Translations under genes and position numbers: made by a program | The notes under the pieces: generated by a model | What the model was told of the DNA's origin: nothing | Database searches by the model: none | What the model saw: the letters and a program-made list of their open reading frames with translations, nothing else | Shown: positions 1 to 8,257 of the stretch, piece after piece | Layout of the letters: every line of letters begins with the position of its first letter | Position numbering within the stretch: the stretch's first letter is position 1 | Origin: Marinobacter goseongensis | GTDB taxonomy: Bacteria > Pseudomonadota > Gammaproteobacteria > Pseudomonadales > Oleiphilaceae | Reading direction: 5' to 3' | NCBI RefSeq assembly: GCF_023156235.1 | Contig: NZ_JAKZAI010000005.1 | Coordinates: 246,936-310,935 of the forward strand | Length of the DNA stretch: 64,000 nucleotides

Positions 1-185
1 ATCACCTCGACCGACAGCGGCGCCGCCATCACACCGGAAAACACCACGGAGGGGGTCATGATGTAGAGCATGATGCCGGCGATGTGTTTGCCGCTCGCCT
101 CCAGGTAGCGCCCCGCCAGCCACCCCAGCACAACGGTGACATACAGGGGAATCAGCTTGTAGAACAGGGCCAGCGCGGCTGTCAT
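1..185 (-). CDS. AEC-family (auxin efflux carrier-like) transporter, N-terminal part
   Basis: Only the first 61 codons are inside the window; the gene runs off the left edge. The translation starts MTAALALFYKLIPLYVTVVLG and goes on with a second hydrophobic stretch containing MLYIMTPSVVFSGVM. A first helix with LIPLY followed by a G-W-L-A-G-R turn is typical of AEC-family permeases, which export or import small organic acids. Substrate cannot be told from this fragment. It is divergent from the Crp/Fnr-type regulator gene that starts about 155 bases away, so the two may share control. An open reading frame running out of a window edge could in principle be another transporter class, but the fit is good. 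Confidence 0.6.
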   Translation of the reverse strand, partial: MTAALALFYKLIPLYVTVVLGWLAGRYLEASGKHIAGIMLYIMTPSVVFSGVMAAPLSVEV

Positions 186-267
186 GATTGCTCCGACAAT
201 AGCGGGATCAGGGTCAGGGCAGGAAGTTTATCATCAGCCGCCAGGTTCCGCTGTTATTGATCCGACC

Positions 268-293
268 TATAATGCTTAATGATTTAAGTCATT
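268..293 (+). promoter_or_regulatory. -10 box and Crp/Fnr-spaced palindrome before the regulator gene
   Basis: A perfect TATAAT lies at 268-273. Just after it, at 278-293, is AATGA-TTTAAG-TCATT, an inverted repeat with 5-base arms and a 6-base spacer. This is the half-site spacing of Crp/Fnr-family operators (TGTGA-N6-TCACA, TTGAT-N4-ATCAA). It would cover the transcription start of the gene encoding a Crp/Fnr-family protein, so autorepression is a natural reading. The -35 region (TTCCGC near 246) is poor. Confidence 0.45.
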
Positions 294-340
294 TAACATG
301 CATTTCACTTAGTAGAATACTGTTAACTTTCCGGCCAGAT

Positions 341-1060
341 ATGAGCTCGCAGGCTATGAAACTCCCCTCCGCATCGTCTCTGTCATCCGCCCCCTGCTAT
401 CGGGGCAGTCACCATCCAGACATCATCGACACGCCGTCCGCTCCCTCGCAGCAGGCACTGATTCACGGTTTGAGCCGTGTTTTCGGCATTCACCTCAACA
501 GCGACCCGAACACGCCGGACTGCCGCTTTCTGAGTGATCTGTCACTTCTGTTCCGGCAGCAACGTGTGGACGCCGAGCACCCGTTGGAGCGGCATGACCA
601 ACCCTGGAGTAACGTGTATCTGGTGCAGTACGGCATTCTGCGCCTGTTCCGTGAGGCACCCAGTGGCAAAACCGCCATTCATCACTTCTTTTCCGAGGGT
701 GACCTGGTATGGCCGGTGTTCGGGCGCAGCCGCACCGCCCGCAACACGCTGTGCCTGACTTCGGTGACACCCGCCACACTTTGGGCCGCTGACTTCACCG
801 CCTTTCGCTCAGCACTGCAGAATCACGGAGACGGCGTCTGGGCCAACTTTGCCCTGGCACTGACTGAGGAGCTGGCCGAGCTGACCAGCATGCGGGAGTT
901 CCGCAAACAGACCCTGCCGGCAAAGGAACGGTACACCCTGTTACTGGAAGAATACCCGGAGTTGCTCAAAAGGGTGCCTGACAACCAGCTTGCGTCCTGG
1001 CTGGGCGTAGTGCCGGCTACGTTCTCGCGGATCAAGAGCGCCCTCAGGAGTGCGCCATAA
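341..1060 (+). CDS. Crp/Fnr-family transcriptional regulator
   Basis: A protein of about 239 residues. The middle (about 70-150) has the beta-roll pattern of a cyclic-nucleotide-binding-like sensor domain, with WSNVYLVQYGILRLF and HFFSEGDLVWP. The C-terminus (about 205-235) holds a winged-helix DNA-binding motif, DNQLASWLGVVPATFSRIKS, the usual last feature of this family. I see no Fnr-type N-terminal cysteine cluster; the cysteines present (APCYRG, PDCRF, TLCLT) are scattered, so an Fe-S oxygen sensor is unlikely. The frame is open upstream to 257, but a TATAAT at 268-273 argues that translation begins later, at 341 or 356. The gene is alone on its strand. Target genes are unknown; the divergent AEC transporter is a candidate. 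Confidence 0.8.
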   Translation: MSSQAMKLPSASSLSSAPCYRGSHHPDIIDTPSAPSQQALIHGLSRVFGIHLNSDPNTPDCRFLSDLSLLFRQQRVDAEHPLERHDQPWSNVYLVQYGILRLFREAPSGKTAIHHFFSEGDLVWPVFGRSRTARNTLCLTSVTPATLWAADFTAFRSALQNHGDGVWANFALALTEELAELTSMREFRKQTLPAKERYTLLLEEYPELLKRVPDNQLASWLGVVPATFSRIKSALRSAP

Positions 1061-1062
1061 AC

Positions 1063-1090
1063 AAAAAAGGCAGGCCTACCTGGCCTGCCT
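1063..1090 (-). terminator. Rho-independent terminator of wrbA
   Basis: AGGCAGGCC (1068-1076) pairs with GGCCTGCCT (1082-1090) around a 5-base loop. The A-run at 1063-1068 becomes the U-tract when read on the minus strand, so it ends wrbA transcription. The plus strand has no U-tract after the stem. Confidence 0.85.
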
Positions 1091-1114
1091 CCTGCTCGGA
1101 TTGTCCCGGCACAT

Positions 1115-1714
1115 TCAGCCGTGCAGCCTGACCGCCAGCTCTGCCACGTGCTTGCCCTGATACCGGGCGATGTTCAACTCCTTCTCACTGGGCTGGCGCG
1201 AACCGTCACCACCGGCAATGGTTGAGGCACCGTACGGCGTGCCGCCATTCACCTCGGAGATGTCGAAGAAGTCGGGAATGCCGTAACCCAGCGGCACAAT
1301 CACCATGCCGTGGTGTGCAAGGGTGGTCCAGAAGGAACTGATCGTATGTTCCTGGCCGCCGCCGGTGCCGGTTGAGGTAAACACGCTGGCAACCTTGCCG
1401 TGCAGCTTACCTTCGGCCCACAGCCCACCGGTCTGGTCCAGGAAGGTGCGCATCTGCCCGGCCATGTTGCCAAAGCGGGTCGGAGTGCCGAAGATGATGG
1501 CGTCGTAATCCGCCAACTCTTTGGGGTCCGCCAAAGGTGCGCCCTGATCTTCCTTGCCGCCGGCGCTCCGAAACGCCTGATCGGGCATGGTCTCAGGCAC
1601 GCGCTTGACGATGACCTCAGCGCCGGAAACAGCCTTGGCACCCTCGGCGATGGTGTTCGCCATGGTTTCGATGTGACCATACATTGAATAATACAGAACA
1701 AGAATCTTAGCCAT
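1115..1714 (-). CDS. wrbA: NAD(P)H:quinone oxidoreductase WrbA
   Basis: Flavodoxin-like FMN protein that reduces quinones by two electrons and so limits redox cycling; soluble, normally a tetramer. The 199 residues match the usual WrbA length. Visible family marks are the phosphate-binding loop [12 protein letters not shown] near residues 8-19, [14 protein letters not shown] near 75-88, and [11 protein letters not shown] near 114, which forms part of the FMN pocket. The start has a strong ribosome site (AGGAGGT, 8 bases upstream). Monocistronic, with its own terminator. WrbA is often stress- or stationary-phase induced; nothing in the short upstream region lets me assign a regulator. Confidence 0.95.
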   Translation of the reverse strand: MAKILVLYYSMYGHIETMANTIAEGAKAVSGAEVIVKRVPETMPDQAFRSAGGKEDQGAPLADPKELADYDAIIFGTPTRFGNMAGQMRTFLDQTGGLWAEGKLHGKVASVFTSTGTGGGQEHTISSFWTTLAHHGMVIVPLGYGIPDFFDISEVNGGTPYGASTIAGGDGSRQPSEKELNIARYQGKHVAELAVRLHG

Positions 1715-1851
1715 TTTCTGAAACCTCCTGGGTCTTCATTTGTGATATGGGTTCAGATTAGCCAAGAGCGGGAAACGGTAAAACCGGAAGATTTCCGCAA
1801 AGTCATTCAGTTTTTTCGAACAAACGCGTACAGCGGTCATTAGCGAGCCAT

Positions 1852-1869
1852 TGCGTACACGTGTACGCT
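1852..1869 (+). promoter_or_regulatory. FabR-like palindromic operator upstream of trhA/hlyIII
   Basis: TGCGTACACGTGTACGCT contains a perfect 16-base palindrome, GCGTACACGTGTACGC (1853-1868). It matches about 15 of 18 positions of the E. coli FabR site as I recall it (AGCGTACACGTGTTAGCT). In E. coli such sites lie before fabA, fabB and yqfA, and yqfA is the homologue of the gene that follows here. The operator character is seen; the identity of the binding protein is inferred. Confidence 0.6.
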
Positions 1870-1910
1870 CAAGTACCTTAGCGCTCATGATTCACAGAGA
1901 TCCCACCCCG

Positions 1911-2582
1911 ATGACAAGCTCTGAAACCAGCACACAAAATACCCACCAGCGCATTGAGGAGTGGCTGAACAGCGCCACCCACGGCCTTGGCGCCGCGCTC
2001 AGTGTAGTCGGAACTGTGGCTCTGATTGCCGCCGCCAGTCAGATGGGCGATGCCTGGAAAATCGTCAGCTTCAGCATCTTCGGCGCATCGCTGATCCTGC
2101 TCTATCTGGCATCGGCGCTCTACCACGGCACCCGTCACCCGGAGCTGAGATCCCTGTTCAAAACCCTCGATCATTGTGCGATTTTCCTGCTGATTGCCGG
2201 CACCTACACGCCGTTCCTGCTGGTCAACCTGCGGGGCACAACGGGCTGGACGCTGTTCGCGATCATCTGGTCGCTCGCGTTCGCCGGCGTGGTGCTGAAA
2301 GTGATTTTCAGAAACCGGTTCAAGCTTGCGCGGGTGGGAATTTACATCGCCATGGGCTGGCTGATCACCTTTGCCTCGTCCGATCTGGTGGCCAACCTGA
2401 GCGAGACCGCCCTGTACCTGACCATTGCCGGCGGCGTGGTCTACACTGCGGGCGTCATTTTCTACCTCGCAGACCGCATTCCCTATATGCATGCGATCTG
2501 GCATCTGTTCGTGATTGGCGGCAGCGCCCTGCACTTCAGCGCTATCTACTACGGCGTTCTGCCCCACACCGCGGCGCTGTAA
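1911..2582 (+). CDS. trhA: Hemolysin III / TrhA (YqfA) family membrane protein
   Basis: About 223 residues with seven hydrophobic segments, the PAQR/hemolysin III fold of the inner membrane. Family marks visible are HGLGAALSVVG in the first helix, ASALYHGTRH, the LDHCAIFLLIAGTYTPF segment and HAIWHLFVIGGSALHF in the last helix; the His and Asp residues in these form the presumed metal site. The E. coli member has been linked to membrane-lipid and energy homeostasis, which fits the FabR-like operator 40 bases upstream. The frame is open back to 1851, but starting there would put the operator inside the coding region, so I prefer ATG 1911 (1887 is possible). No good ribosome site is visible at either. 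Confidence 0.88.
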   Translation: MTSSETSTQNTHQRIEEWLNSATHGLGAALSVVGTVALIAAASQMGDAWKIVSFSIFGASLILLYLASALYHGTRHPELRSLFKTLDHCAIFLLIAGTYTPFLLVNLRGTTGWTLFAIIWSLAFAGVVLKVIFRNRFKLARVGIYIAMGWLITFASSDLVANLSETALYLTIAGGVVYTAGVIFYLADRIPYMHAIWHLFVIGGSALHFSAIYYGVLPHTAAL

Positions 2583-2600
2583 GGCAGAACGCTCACCCGC

Positions 2601-3953
2601 TCACTCGTCGTGAGGGATCGGGTCCGGGCTGCGATCCCAGCCCACCAACGCCAGTGTTGCCACCACGCCGAGCAACAGACCTTGCCAGGGTTCAAAAAAC
2701 GCCAGCGCCGCACCAATCAGCACTACGGTTCCCCGCGAGGCGTTATCCCGTGGAATCGACATGGCAATGTAGGCGCAGGCGAAGCCGGTCAGTACCAGCG
2801 TCAGCGACAGCGCTATGCCCAGCAGCGGCTTCAGGCCTGTCAGAAGCGGCAGCAGGAAGTAGATGAACGGCAGCCCCATCAGATAGTAGGACGCCAACCC
2901 GCTGTGCAGGCTGCCCATGGCCTTGGGCCCCTGTTTCCAGCGCTGCACCACAATCACGTGCACCCCGGTCCAGACCGCGCCCTGTGTCGGAAAGAACGGC
3001 GCGACAATGCCCATGATGGTATTGCGAATCGACAGTGAGAAATGGGTGCGGTTCAGGTTGATATCGATGTGCTCGTCTTTGCGCGCTTTCAGACCATCAC
3101 GCAGCACCTCATTGCCGGTCACCAGATCGCCGAACAGAATAATGTACGCAATCAGCGCCAGAGGAATGCTCTGCAGGATCATCTCCTGCGACGGCCAGCC
3201 ATTGACCAGCGGAGACGCTTTGGCGAAGGCCTCACCCAGTGGTGGCACAATGAAGCCCCACTGGATGTCGAAGCTCACCTCGCCCACCAGCGGCCCGATC
3301 ATCGCCGCCGCCAGAAACCCCGGCAACAACCCCAGCGAACCCAGCAGGAAGAAGAACCGGTTCCGTGCCTTGAGTTTCTGCATCGGGACCGAGAACGTGA
3401 AAATCAGGCAGATTGCGCAGGCAAGCGCGGTGGCAATGGGCTGCTCCAGCAGGAAGCGCTCGGCGTCATCAACAAACACCCGCTTGAGTGCGGCAATAGC
3501 GGCGCCCAGTATGATGCCGGCCTTGAGGGTATCCGGCAGCCAGATCACGAAACGCCGGCCCAGCCCGGTGATGCCGAGCGCAAGCACAAGCGTGGCGAAG
3601 ACCAGACTCAACGCCGTCATGGCCTGGAAGCGGGCCATCGGGTCTTCATACCCGCCGATAACAAACGCCAGTATCAGCGGCAGCGCCGGGGTAATCCATC
3701 CCCCGGCATAGGGTTCGCCGAACACTATGACTGCGGAGGCGATCAGGGAGGCATGAATCATTGACAGAGCGACAGCTTCCTCGAAACTCAATCCGAAAAA
3801 CGCCGTCATCACCGGGATCAGTGCCAGCCCGGTCGCTGCTGACACAAAGAGCCCCTGTATAAATTCGGACCAACACAGCCGTGTGTGGTAAAACGGAACG
3901 CGGAAAGTGAATGGCCCCCAGCGCCACCCGGCTAACTCAGGTCTTTCTGCCAT
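2601..3953 (-). CDS. Polytopic permease, distantly like the xanthine/uracil (NCS2) family
   Basis: A 450-residue membrane protein with about 12-14 hydrophobic segments. It starts with a soluble stretch (MAERPELAGWRWGPFTFRVP), then TGLALIPVMTAFFGLSFEEA and a helix break around GGWITPALPLILAFVIGGYE. Such half-helix sequences between membrane segments recall the NCS2/SulP fold, in which substrates bind between two broken helices. I do not recognise a specific member and cannot name a substrate. It faces trhA tail to tail with an 18-base gap, and its promoter region is shared with the divergent EVE gene. The weak site GCGAG upstream of ATG 3953 is consistent with the chosen start. Confidence 0.55.
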   Translation of the reverse strand: MAERPELAGWRWGPFTFRVPFYHTRLCWSEFIQGLFVSAATGLALIPVMTAFFGLSFEEAVALSMIHASLIASAVIVFGEPYAGGWITPALPLILAFVIGGYEDPMARFQAMTALSLVFATLVLALGITGLGRRFVIWLPDTLKAGIILGAAIAALKRVFVDDAERFLLEQPIATALACAICLIFTFSVPMQKLKARNRFFFLLGSLGLLPGFLAAAMIGPLVGEVSFDIQWGFIVPPLGEAFAKASPLVNGWPSQEMILQSIPLALIAYIILFGDLVTGNEVLRDGLKARKDEHIDINLNRTHFSLSIRNTIMGIVAPFFPTQGAVWTGVHVIVVQRWKQGPKAMGSLHSGLASYYLMGLPFIYFLLPLLTGLKPLLGIALSLTLVLTGFACAYIAMSIPRDNASRGTVVLIGAALAFFEPWQGLLLGVVATLALVGWDRSPDPIPHDE

Positions 3954-4132
3954 GATCGGTTACTCGCTTTTTTTGGATTTATTGTTCGTGAGATGATTAT
4001 GGAAAGGGTTTCACCATAGCGCGAATGAATATTACTGATCGACGCGCATAAACAGTGATAATCCCCGAGCCATATCGATGCCTTGGGCCGTCCACCACTC
4101 CATTGCCTGCCCGAACTGACATGAACTCGATC

Positions 4133-4137
4133 GAGGA
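4133..4137 (+). promoter_or_regulatory. Ribosome-binding site fixing the EVE gene start
   Basis: GAGGA sits 7 bases before ATG 4145. This favours that start over the in-frame ATG at 4121 and the upstream open frame from 4055. Confidence 0.6.
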
Positions 4138-4144
4138 CCCCGGC

Positions 4145-4600
4145 ATGCCCAAATGGCTGGTAAAAACAGAACCATCGGAGTGCAGCATTGACGATTTCGC
4201 CAATGCCAGCGGGCAAACCATCCCATGGGATGGAGTTCGCAATTATCAGGCCAGGAATTTCCTCCGGCAAATGCAGGTCGGCGACCAGGTGCTGGTTTAC
4301 CACTCCAGTTGCAAACACATCGGTATTGCCGGTGTCGTCAAGGTGGTGGAGCCCGCTTATACGGACCCGACACAGTTTGATCCGGACTCACGGTATTACG
4401 ATTCCAGGAGCGCACCAGACCAGCCTCGCTGGCAGGCGGTTGATATGGCGTTTGTCAGCAAACTGCCACGCCTGCTGGCTCTTGACTCGATAAAGCTTCG
4501 CCCGGGACTGGAAGGACTGCCGTTGGTCAAGAAGGGGAACCGACTCTCGGTGATGCCGGTCACCGAAGATCAGTGGGCCATCCTGCTGGCCGATCGCTGA
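4145..4600 (+). CDS. EVE-domain protein
   Basis: A 151-residue soluble protein made of a single EVE domain (PUA-like fold), a module that in related proteins reads modified bases in RNA or DNA. It opens with MPKWLVKTEPSECSIDDF, the standard first strand, and continues with WDGVRNYQARNFLRQM and GDQVLVYHSSCKHIGIAGV, the conserved core, and ends with LVKKGNRLSVMPVTEDQW. Family proteins of this size are stand-alone. No partner gene is next to it: the downstream neighbour is an ion channel about 80 bases away. The modified base recognised is unknown. Confidence 0.9.
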   Translation: MPKWLVKTEPSECSIDDFANASGQTIPWDGVRNYQARNFLRQMQVGDQVLVYHSSCKHIGIAGVVKVVEPAYTDPTQFDPDSRYYDSRSAPDQPRWQAVDMAFVSKLPRLLALDSIKLRPGLEGLPLVKKGNRLSVMPVTEDQWAILLADR

Positions 4601-4682
4601 TCAGAGGTGGATCTATCCAATCCGGTCCGGGGCCGATAAAATTCTACCCCCTCGCCCGCAATCTCTGGAGCTCTTGTTCACC

Positions 4683-5513
4683 ATGTCGTCAGAATTGAGT
4701 CCTGTATCCGGTTTTGAGCAACTGCGCCGCATTGAAGCCAGCAAGCTGTTCCAGGGCGCCGTCATCGCCATTATCATCCTGTCTGCCCTGACCATCGGCG
4801 CCAAGACCTACGATATGCCGCCGCTGATCGAGCAGAGTCTCAGCCTCCTAGACAACGCCATCACGCTCTTCTTCCTGATGGAAATTCTCTTTCGCTTCGG
4901 GGTATGCCAGGACAAGAAGCGCTTCCTGCTCGATGGCTGGAATCTGTTCGATACTCTGGTGGTCATCGGCAGTCTGATTCCGCTGGATAATTCGGAAGCG
5001 GTGTTGCTGGGTCGCCTGCTTCGGGTATTCCGGGTGTTGCGACTGGTCTCGGTGGTGCCGGAGTTGCGTTTCCTGATCAACTCTCTGCTCAAGGCCATCC
5101 CGCGCATGGGCTATATCGTGCTGCTGATGTTTATTATTTTCTACATCTACGCGGCCATGGGTTCGATGTTTTTTGCCAGGGTGGATGAAGTGCTGTGGGG
5201 CGATGTGTCCATCGCCATGCTCACCCTGTTCAGAGTTGCCACGTTCGAAGACTGGACGGATGTGATGTATGCAACCATGGAGCACTACCCGCTCAGCTGG
5301 ATCTACTACCTGACCTTTATTTTCCTGACCGCGTTCGTGTTCCTGAATATGATGATTGGCGCCATTCTGGAAGTGATGAGCGAGGAGCAGAACGCCAAAC
5401 AGGCGCAAGAGGCCCATGACGAGAGAGATGAGATCGCCCGTCAGTTAAAAGCGGTGCAGGAGCAGTTGCAGATACTGAGCGAACAGATGGCGAAGAAACC
5501 GGGGGACCGCTAG
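4683..5513 (+). CDS. NaChBac-type voltage-gated ion channel with an acidic selectivity filter
   Basis: A 276-residue single-domain six-helix channel that assembles as a tetramer in the inner membrane. The S2 acidic residue lies in FFLMEILFRF (E67), the S3 aspartate in NLFDT (D90), and S4 has four arginines three residues apart (R111, R114, R117, R120 in GRLLRVFRVLRLV). The pore loop reads TLFRVATFEDWTD, so the filter is TFEDWTD at 187-193, against TLESWSM/TLESWAS in the sodium-selective prototypes. S6 is TAFVFLNMMIGAILEVM. A charged neck and a coiled coil (about 246-272, IARQLKAVQEQLQILSEQM) end the protein, as in NaChBac. ATG 4683 is chosen over TTG 4674 because GGAG at 4667-4670 is 12 bases from the former and only 3 from the latter. 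Confidence 0.9.
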   Translation: MSSELSPVSGFEQLRRIEASKLFQGAVIAIIILSALTIGAKTYDMPPLIEQSLSLLDNAITLFFLMEILFRFGVCQDKKRFLLDGWNLFDTLVVIGSLIPLDNSEAVLLGRLLRVFRVLRLVSVVPELRFLINSLLKAIPRMGYIVLLMFIIFYIYAAMGSMFFARVDEVLWGDVSIAMLTLFRVATFEDWTDVMYATMEHYPLSWIYYLTFIFLTAFVFLNMMIGAILEVMSEEQNAKQAQEAHDERDEIARQLKAVQEQLQILSEQMAKKPGDR

Positions 5514-5547
5514 CCGGCCCCCGGATGACCGATCACGCAGGCGGTGC

Positions 5548-5919
5548 TCAGAACGGCTTGGCAATGGCCAGATGGAATATCGCCATCACCTGAATGAACG
5601 CCAGGACCGTGGCAGTCAGGCGCACCGGCAGGCTTTTGGTCTGTTTCAGCGCAAACACACCCGCCACAATGTAACCCACCAGCAGGAAGATCTTGGCCGT
5701 CACCCAGCCGTGAACAAACGGCATCCACGGAGTCACAAAGATCAGACTGATAGCTGCCACCAGCAGCACGGTGTCGTTGGCATGGGGAATCCAGCGCAAT
5801 GGCGTCTGCCGCCAGTTAGGTTTGCCTACCGCATCCAGCAGCAGCCGCAGTGCGAGCAGTACCACGGTGAGGTAAGCCGTGGTCATGTGCAGGCTTTTGA
5901 GTATCATGTATGTGCTCAT
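5548..5919 (-). CDS. SirB2-family membrane protein
   Basis: A 123-residue protein with four hydrophobic segments, the usual size and topology of SirB2 proteins. Typical features are the opening [19 protein letters not shown], the following [20 protein letters not shown] loop, and a C-terminal HLAIAKPF. The name comes from a gene once linked to Salmonella invasion regulation; biochemical role is unknown. It converges on the channel gene and is divergent from fabA. AAGGA lies just before ATG 5919. Confidence 0.85.
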   Translation of the reverse strand: MSTYMILKSLHMTTAYLTVVLLALRLLLDAVGKPNWRQTPLRWIPHANDTVLLVAAISLIFVTPWMPFVHGWVTAKIFLLVGYIVAGVFALKQTKSLPVRLTATVLAFIQVMAIFHLAIAKPF

Positions 5920-6100
5920 AGGTCCTTCCGTTGTGGATCAAAACGATAGCCGCATTGTACGCACAGTTGGCGAGACTGGGGTATGGTATTTCCTTGACCC
6001 CGTTGCTCCGCGGCGGCAATCATCAACTAATGGTCAATACCCATCCGCAAATTTCCCGCTACAGTATAAGAAACCATTTTGTAACAGGGATAACCGCACA

Positions 6101-6622
6101 ATGCCCCCAGAACAGTACCCCGACCACTTCGACAAAGAAGACCTCATCAAGTGTGGTCACGGCCAGTTGTTTCCCGGCGCGATGCGACTGCCTATTGACG
6201 AAATGCTGATGGTGGACCGCATCACCCACGTGGGCGCGGGCGATGGCCTCTACGGCAAAGGCAGCCTGGTGGCGGAACTGGATATCGATCCGGACCTGTG
6301 GTTCTTCCGGGTCCATTTCCAGAGTGATCCGGTGATGCCAGGGTGCCTTGGGCTCGACGCCATGTGGCAGCTGGTAGGGTTCTATCTGGCCTGGTCCGGC
6401 GGCGAGGGCAAGGGTCGGGCACTGGGTGCCGGAGAAGTGAAATTCTTCGGCCAGGTACTGCCCACCAACAAGAAGGTGCGCTACTACCTGGACATCAAAC
6501 GCCTGATCAAGCGTAAACTGACCATGGCCATCGCCGATGGCCGCATGGAAGTGGATGGCAAGGAAATCTACACCGCCAAAGACCTGCGGGTAGGCCTGTT
6601 CACATCCACCGATGATTTTTAG
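6101..6622 (+). CDS. fabA: 3-hydroxydecanoyl-ACP dehydratase/isomerase FabA
   Basis: Dehydrates 3-hydroxyacyl-ACP and isomerises the 10-carbon trans-2 product to cis-3, the step that commits carbon to unsaturated fatty acids in the anaerobic route. The 173 residues equal the family length. The active-site pair is His72 ([10 protein letters not shown]) and Asp86 in the signature [15 protein letters not shown]. It is co-transcribed with fabB, which follows after 11 bases. The start is supported by AGGGA (6086-6090) 10 bases upstream. I looked for a FabR- or FadR-like palindrome in the 180 bases before the gene and found none, although two FabR-like sites occur elsewhere in the window. Confidence 0.97.
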   Translation: MPPEQYPDHFDKEDLIKCGHGQLFPGAMRLPIDEMLMVDRITHVGAGDGLYGKGSLVAELDIDPDLWFFRVHFQSDPVMPGCLGLDAMWQLVGFYLAWSGGEGKGRALGAGEVKFFGQVLPTNKKVRYYLDIKRLIKRKLTMAIADGRMEVDGKEIYTAKDLRVGLFTSTDDF

Positions 6623-6633
6623 GAGCTCACAAG

Positions 6634-7845
6634 ATGCGTCGTGTTGTCGTTACCGGCATGGGGATTGTCTCCAGCCTTGGCACCAACCAGAAAGAAGTTT
6701 CCCAGTCCCTGAAAGAGTCGCGCTCCGGCATTGGCTTCAGTGAGGAGGCCCGCGATAACGGCCTTCGCAGCCACGTGTGCGGCCAGATCAATCTGGATCT
6801 CAAGGAACTGATTGATCGCAAACTCTGGCGCTTCATGTGCCCGGCCTCCGGCTACACCTACCTGGCCATGCTCGAAGCCATCGAGCAGGCCGGCCTGACC
6901 GACGAGCACATCAAGGCGGACACAACCGGCATCATCTTCGGTCAGGGCGGCGCCTCGACCGTGGAACTGCTCGATTCCATCGACACCCACCGCGAGCGCG
7001 GCATTCGCCGTGTTGGTCCCTATCGCGTGCCACGCACCATGGGTAGCGCCATCAACGCCTCGATCGCGACCGGTTTCGGTATTCGCGGCATCAACTACGG
7101 CATCACCTCGGCCTGTGCCACCAGCGCGCATTCCATCGGCCATGCCGCCGACCAGATCGCGCTGGGTCGCCAGAACGTGATGTTCGCCGGCGGTGGTGAA
7201 GACATTCACTGGACCCTGAGCCTGCTGTTTGACGCCATGGGTGCGTTGTCTACCAAGTACAACGACACCCCGGAACTGGCATCAAGGACCTACGACGCCG
7301 ACCGGGATGGCTTTGTGATCTCGGGCGGTGGCGGCGTGCTGGCACTGGAAGCCCTGGAACACGCGGAAGCGCGGGGCGCAAACATTCTGGCGGAGCTCGT
7401 CGGATTCGGCGCCACCTCTGACGGCGCCGACATGGTCGCGCCAAGCGGTGAAGGCGCTGTGCGCTGCATGCAGCAGGCGATGAAGGGCCTGGACGGCGAC
7501 ATCGATTACATCAACACGCACGGCACCAGTACACCCGCCGGCGATGTGACCGAGCTGAAAGCGCTGCGGGAAACCTTCGGCGACAGGATTCCACCGCTGA
7601 GCTCCACCAAACCTCTGTGCGGCCACGCCCTCGGCGCGGCGGGTGTGCACGAGGCGATTTACAGCCTGCTCATGCTGCGGGAAGGCTTCATTGCGCCGTC
7701 GGCCAACATTCAGACCCTGGATGAGGGCGCCGAAGGCTACCCGATCGTGCGGGAGCGCATGGACAATCAGAACCTGAACCTGGTGATGAGCAACAGCTTC
7801 GGTTTCGGTGGCACCAACGCCACCCTGGTGTTCAGGAAATTCTGA
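6634..7845 (+). CDS. fabB: 3-oxoacyl-ACP synthase I FabB
   Basis: Condenses the cis-3-decenoyl-ACP made by FabA with malonyl-ACP, so the two genes together make unsaturated acyl chains. The 403-residue thiolase-fold protein carries the Cys-His-His triad: Cys161 in [10 protein letters not shown], one histidine in [11 protein letters not shown] near 297 and one in [12 protein letters not shown] near 332. The C-terminus [15 protein letters not shown] is the standard glycine-rich end. AGGAG at 6621-6625 overlaps the fabA stop codon and lies 8 bases before the ATG, so fabB is translationally linked to fabA. Confidence 0.97.
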   Translation: MRRVVVTGMGIVSSLGTNQKEVSQSLKESRSGIGFSEEARDNGLRSHVCGQINLDLKELIDRKLWRFMCPASGYTYLAMLEAIEQAGLTDEHIKADTTGIIFGQGGASTVELLDSIDTHRERGIRRVGPYRVPRTMGSAINASIATGFGIRGINYGITSACATSAHSIGHAADQIALGRQNVMFAGGGEDIHWTLSLLFDAMGALSTKYNDTPELASRTYDADRDGFVISGGGGVLALEALEHAEARGANILAELVGFGATSDGADMVAPSGEGAVRCMQQAMKGLDGDIDYINTHGTSTPAGDVTELKALRETFGDRIPPLSSTKPLCGHALGAAGVHEAIYSLLMLREGFIAPSANIQTLDEGAEGYPIVRERMDNQNLNLVMSNSFGFGGTNATLVFRKF

Positions 7846-7851
7846 GGCGGC

Positions 7852-8208
7852 TCAGGACAGCCTGACCGAACGGTATTCAGCCGGGGATGTTCCCATCCAG
7901 CGCTTGAAAGCCCGGCTGAATGCGCTCAACTCCGAAAACCCGAGCTGCTCGGCAATTTCCACCAGCGGCTTGGTTTTGTCCTGCATGTAAGACAGCGCCT
8001 GCTTGCGGCGAACGTCCTCCAGCAAGCGGGCGAAGGTCAGCCCCTCACGTTTCAGTTTTTTGTGCAGCGTGTACCGACTCATGTTCAGCTGCGACGCCAC
8101 CACTTCCACACCAACCTTGCCGCGGGCAAGTTGCACGCTGATCAGGGAACTCACCCGGACACTCAGCGAAACCCGCACCACCTCTGGCGCCAGAGGCTTT
8201 GATGCCAT
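7852..8208 (-). CDS. Free-standing AraC-type DNA-binding domain protein
   Basis: A 118-residue protein that is almost nothing but the double helix-turn-helix of the AraC family: first HTH around VEVVASQLNMSRYTLHKKLK, second around LVEIAEQLGFSELSAFSRAF, ending RWMGTSPAEYRS. Typical family members of this type have about 220 more N-terminal residues for ligand binding. That part is missing, and the frame upstream is closed by a stop within 12 codons. A full-strength AGGAGG lies 8 bases before the ATG, so this start looks real and the protein is a solo domain rather than a decaying fragment. It abuts fabB tail to tail (6 bases), and a FabR-like palindrome lies 50 bases upstream. Targets are unknown. 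Confidence 0.85.
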   Translation of the reverse strand: MASKPLAPEVVRVSLSVRVSSLISVQLARGKVGVEVVASQLNMSRYTLHKKLKREGLTFARLLEDVRRKQALSYMQDKTKPLVEIAEQLGFSELSAFSRAFKRWMGTSPAEYRSVRLS

Positions 8209-8257
8209 GCCTGATACCTCCTCAACCGGGCCTGTGGCCCACTAAGCCAATGAACAG

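Noticed and set aside
1851..1910. Longer N-terminus of the TrhA protein
   Set aside because: It would translate the FabR-like operator and adds residues that do not resemble the family.
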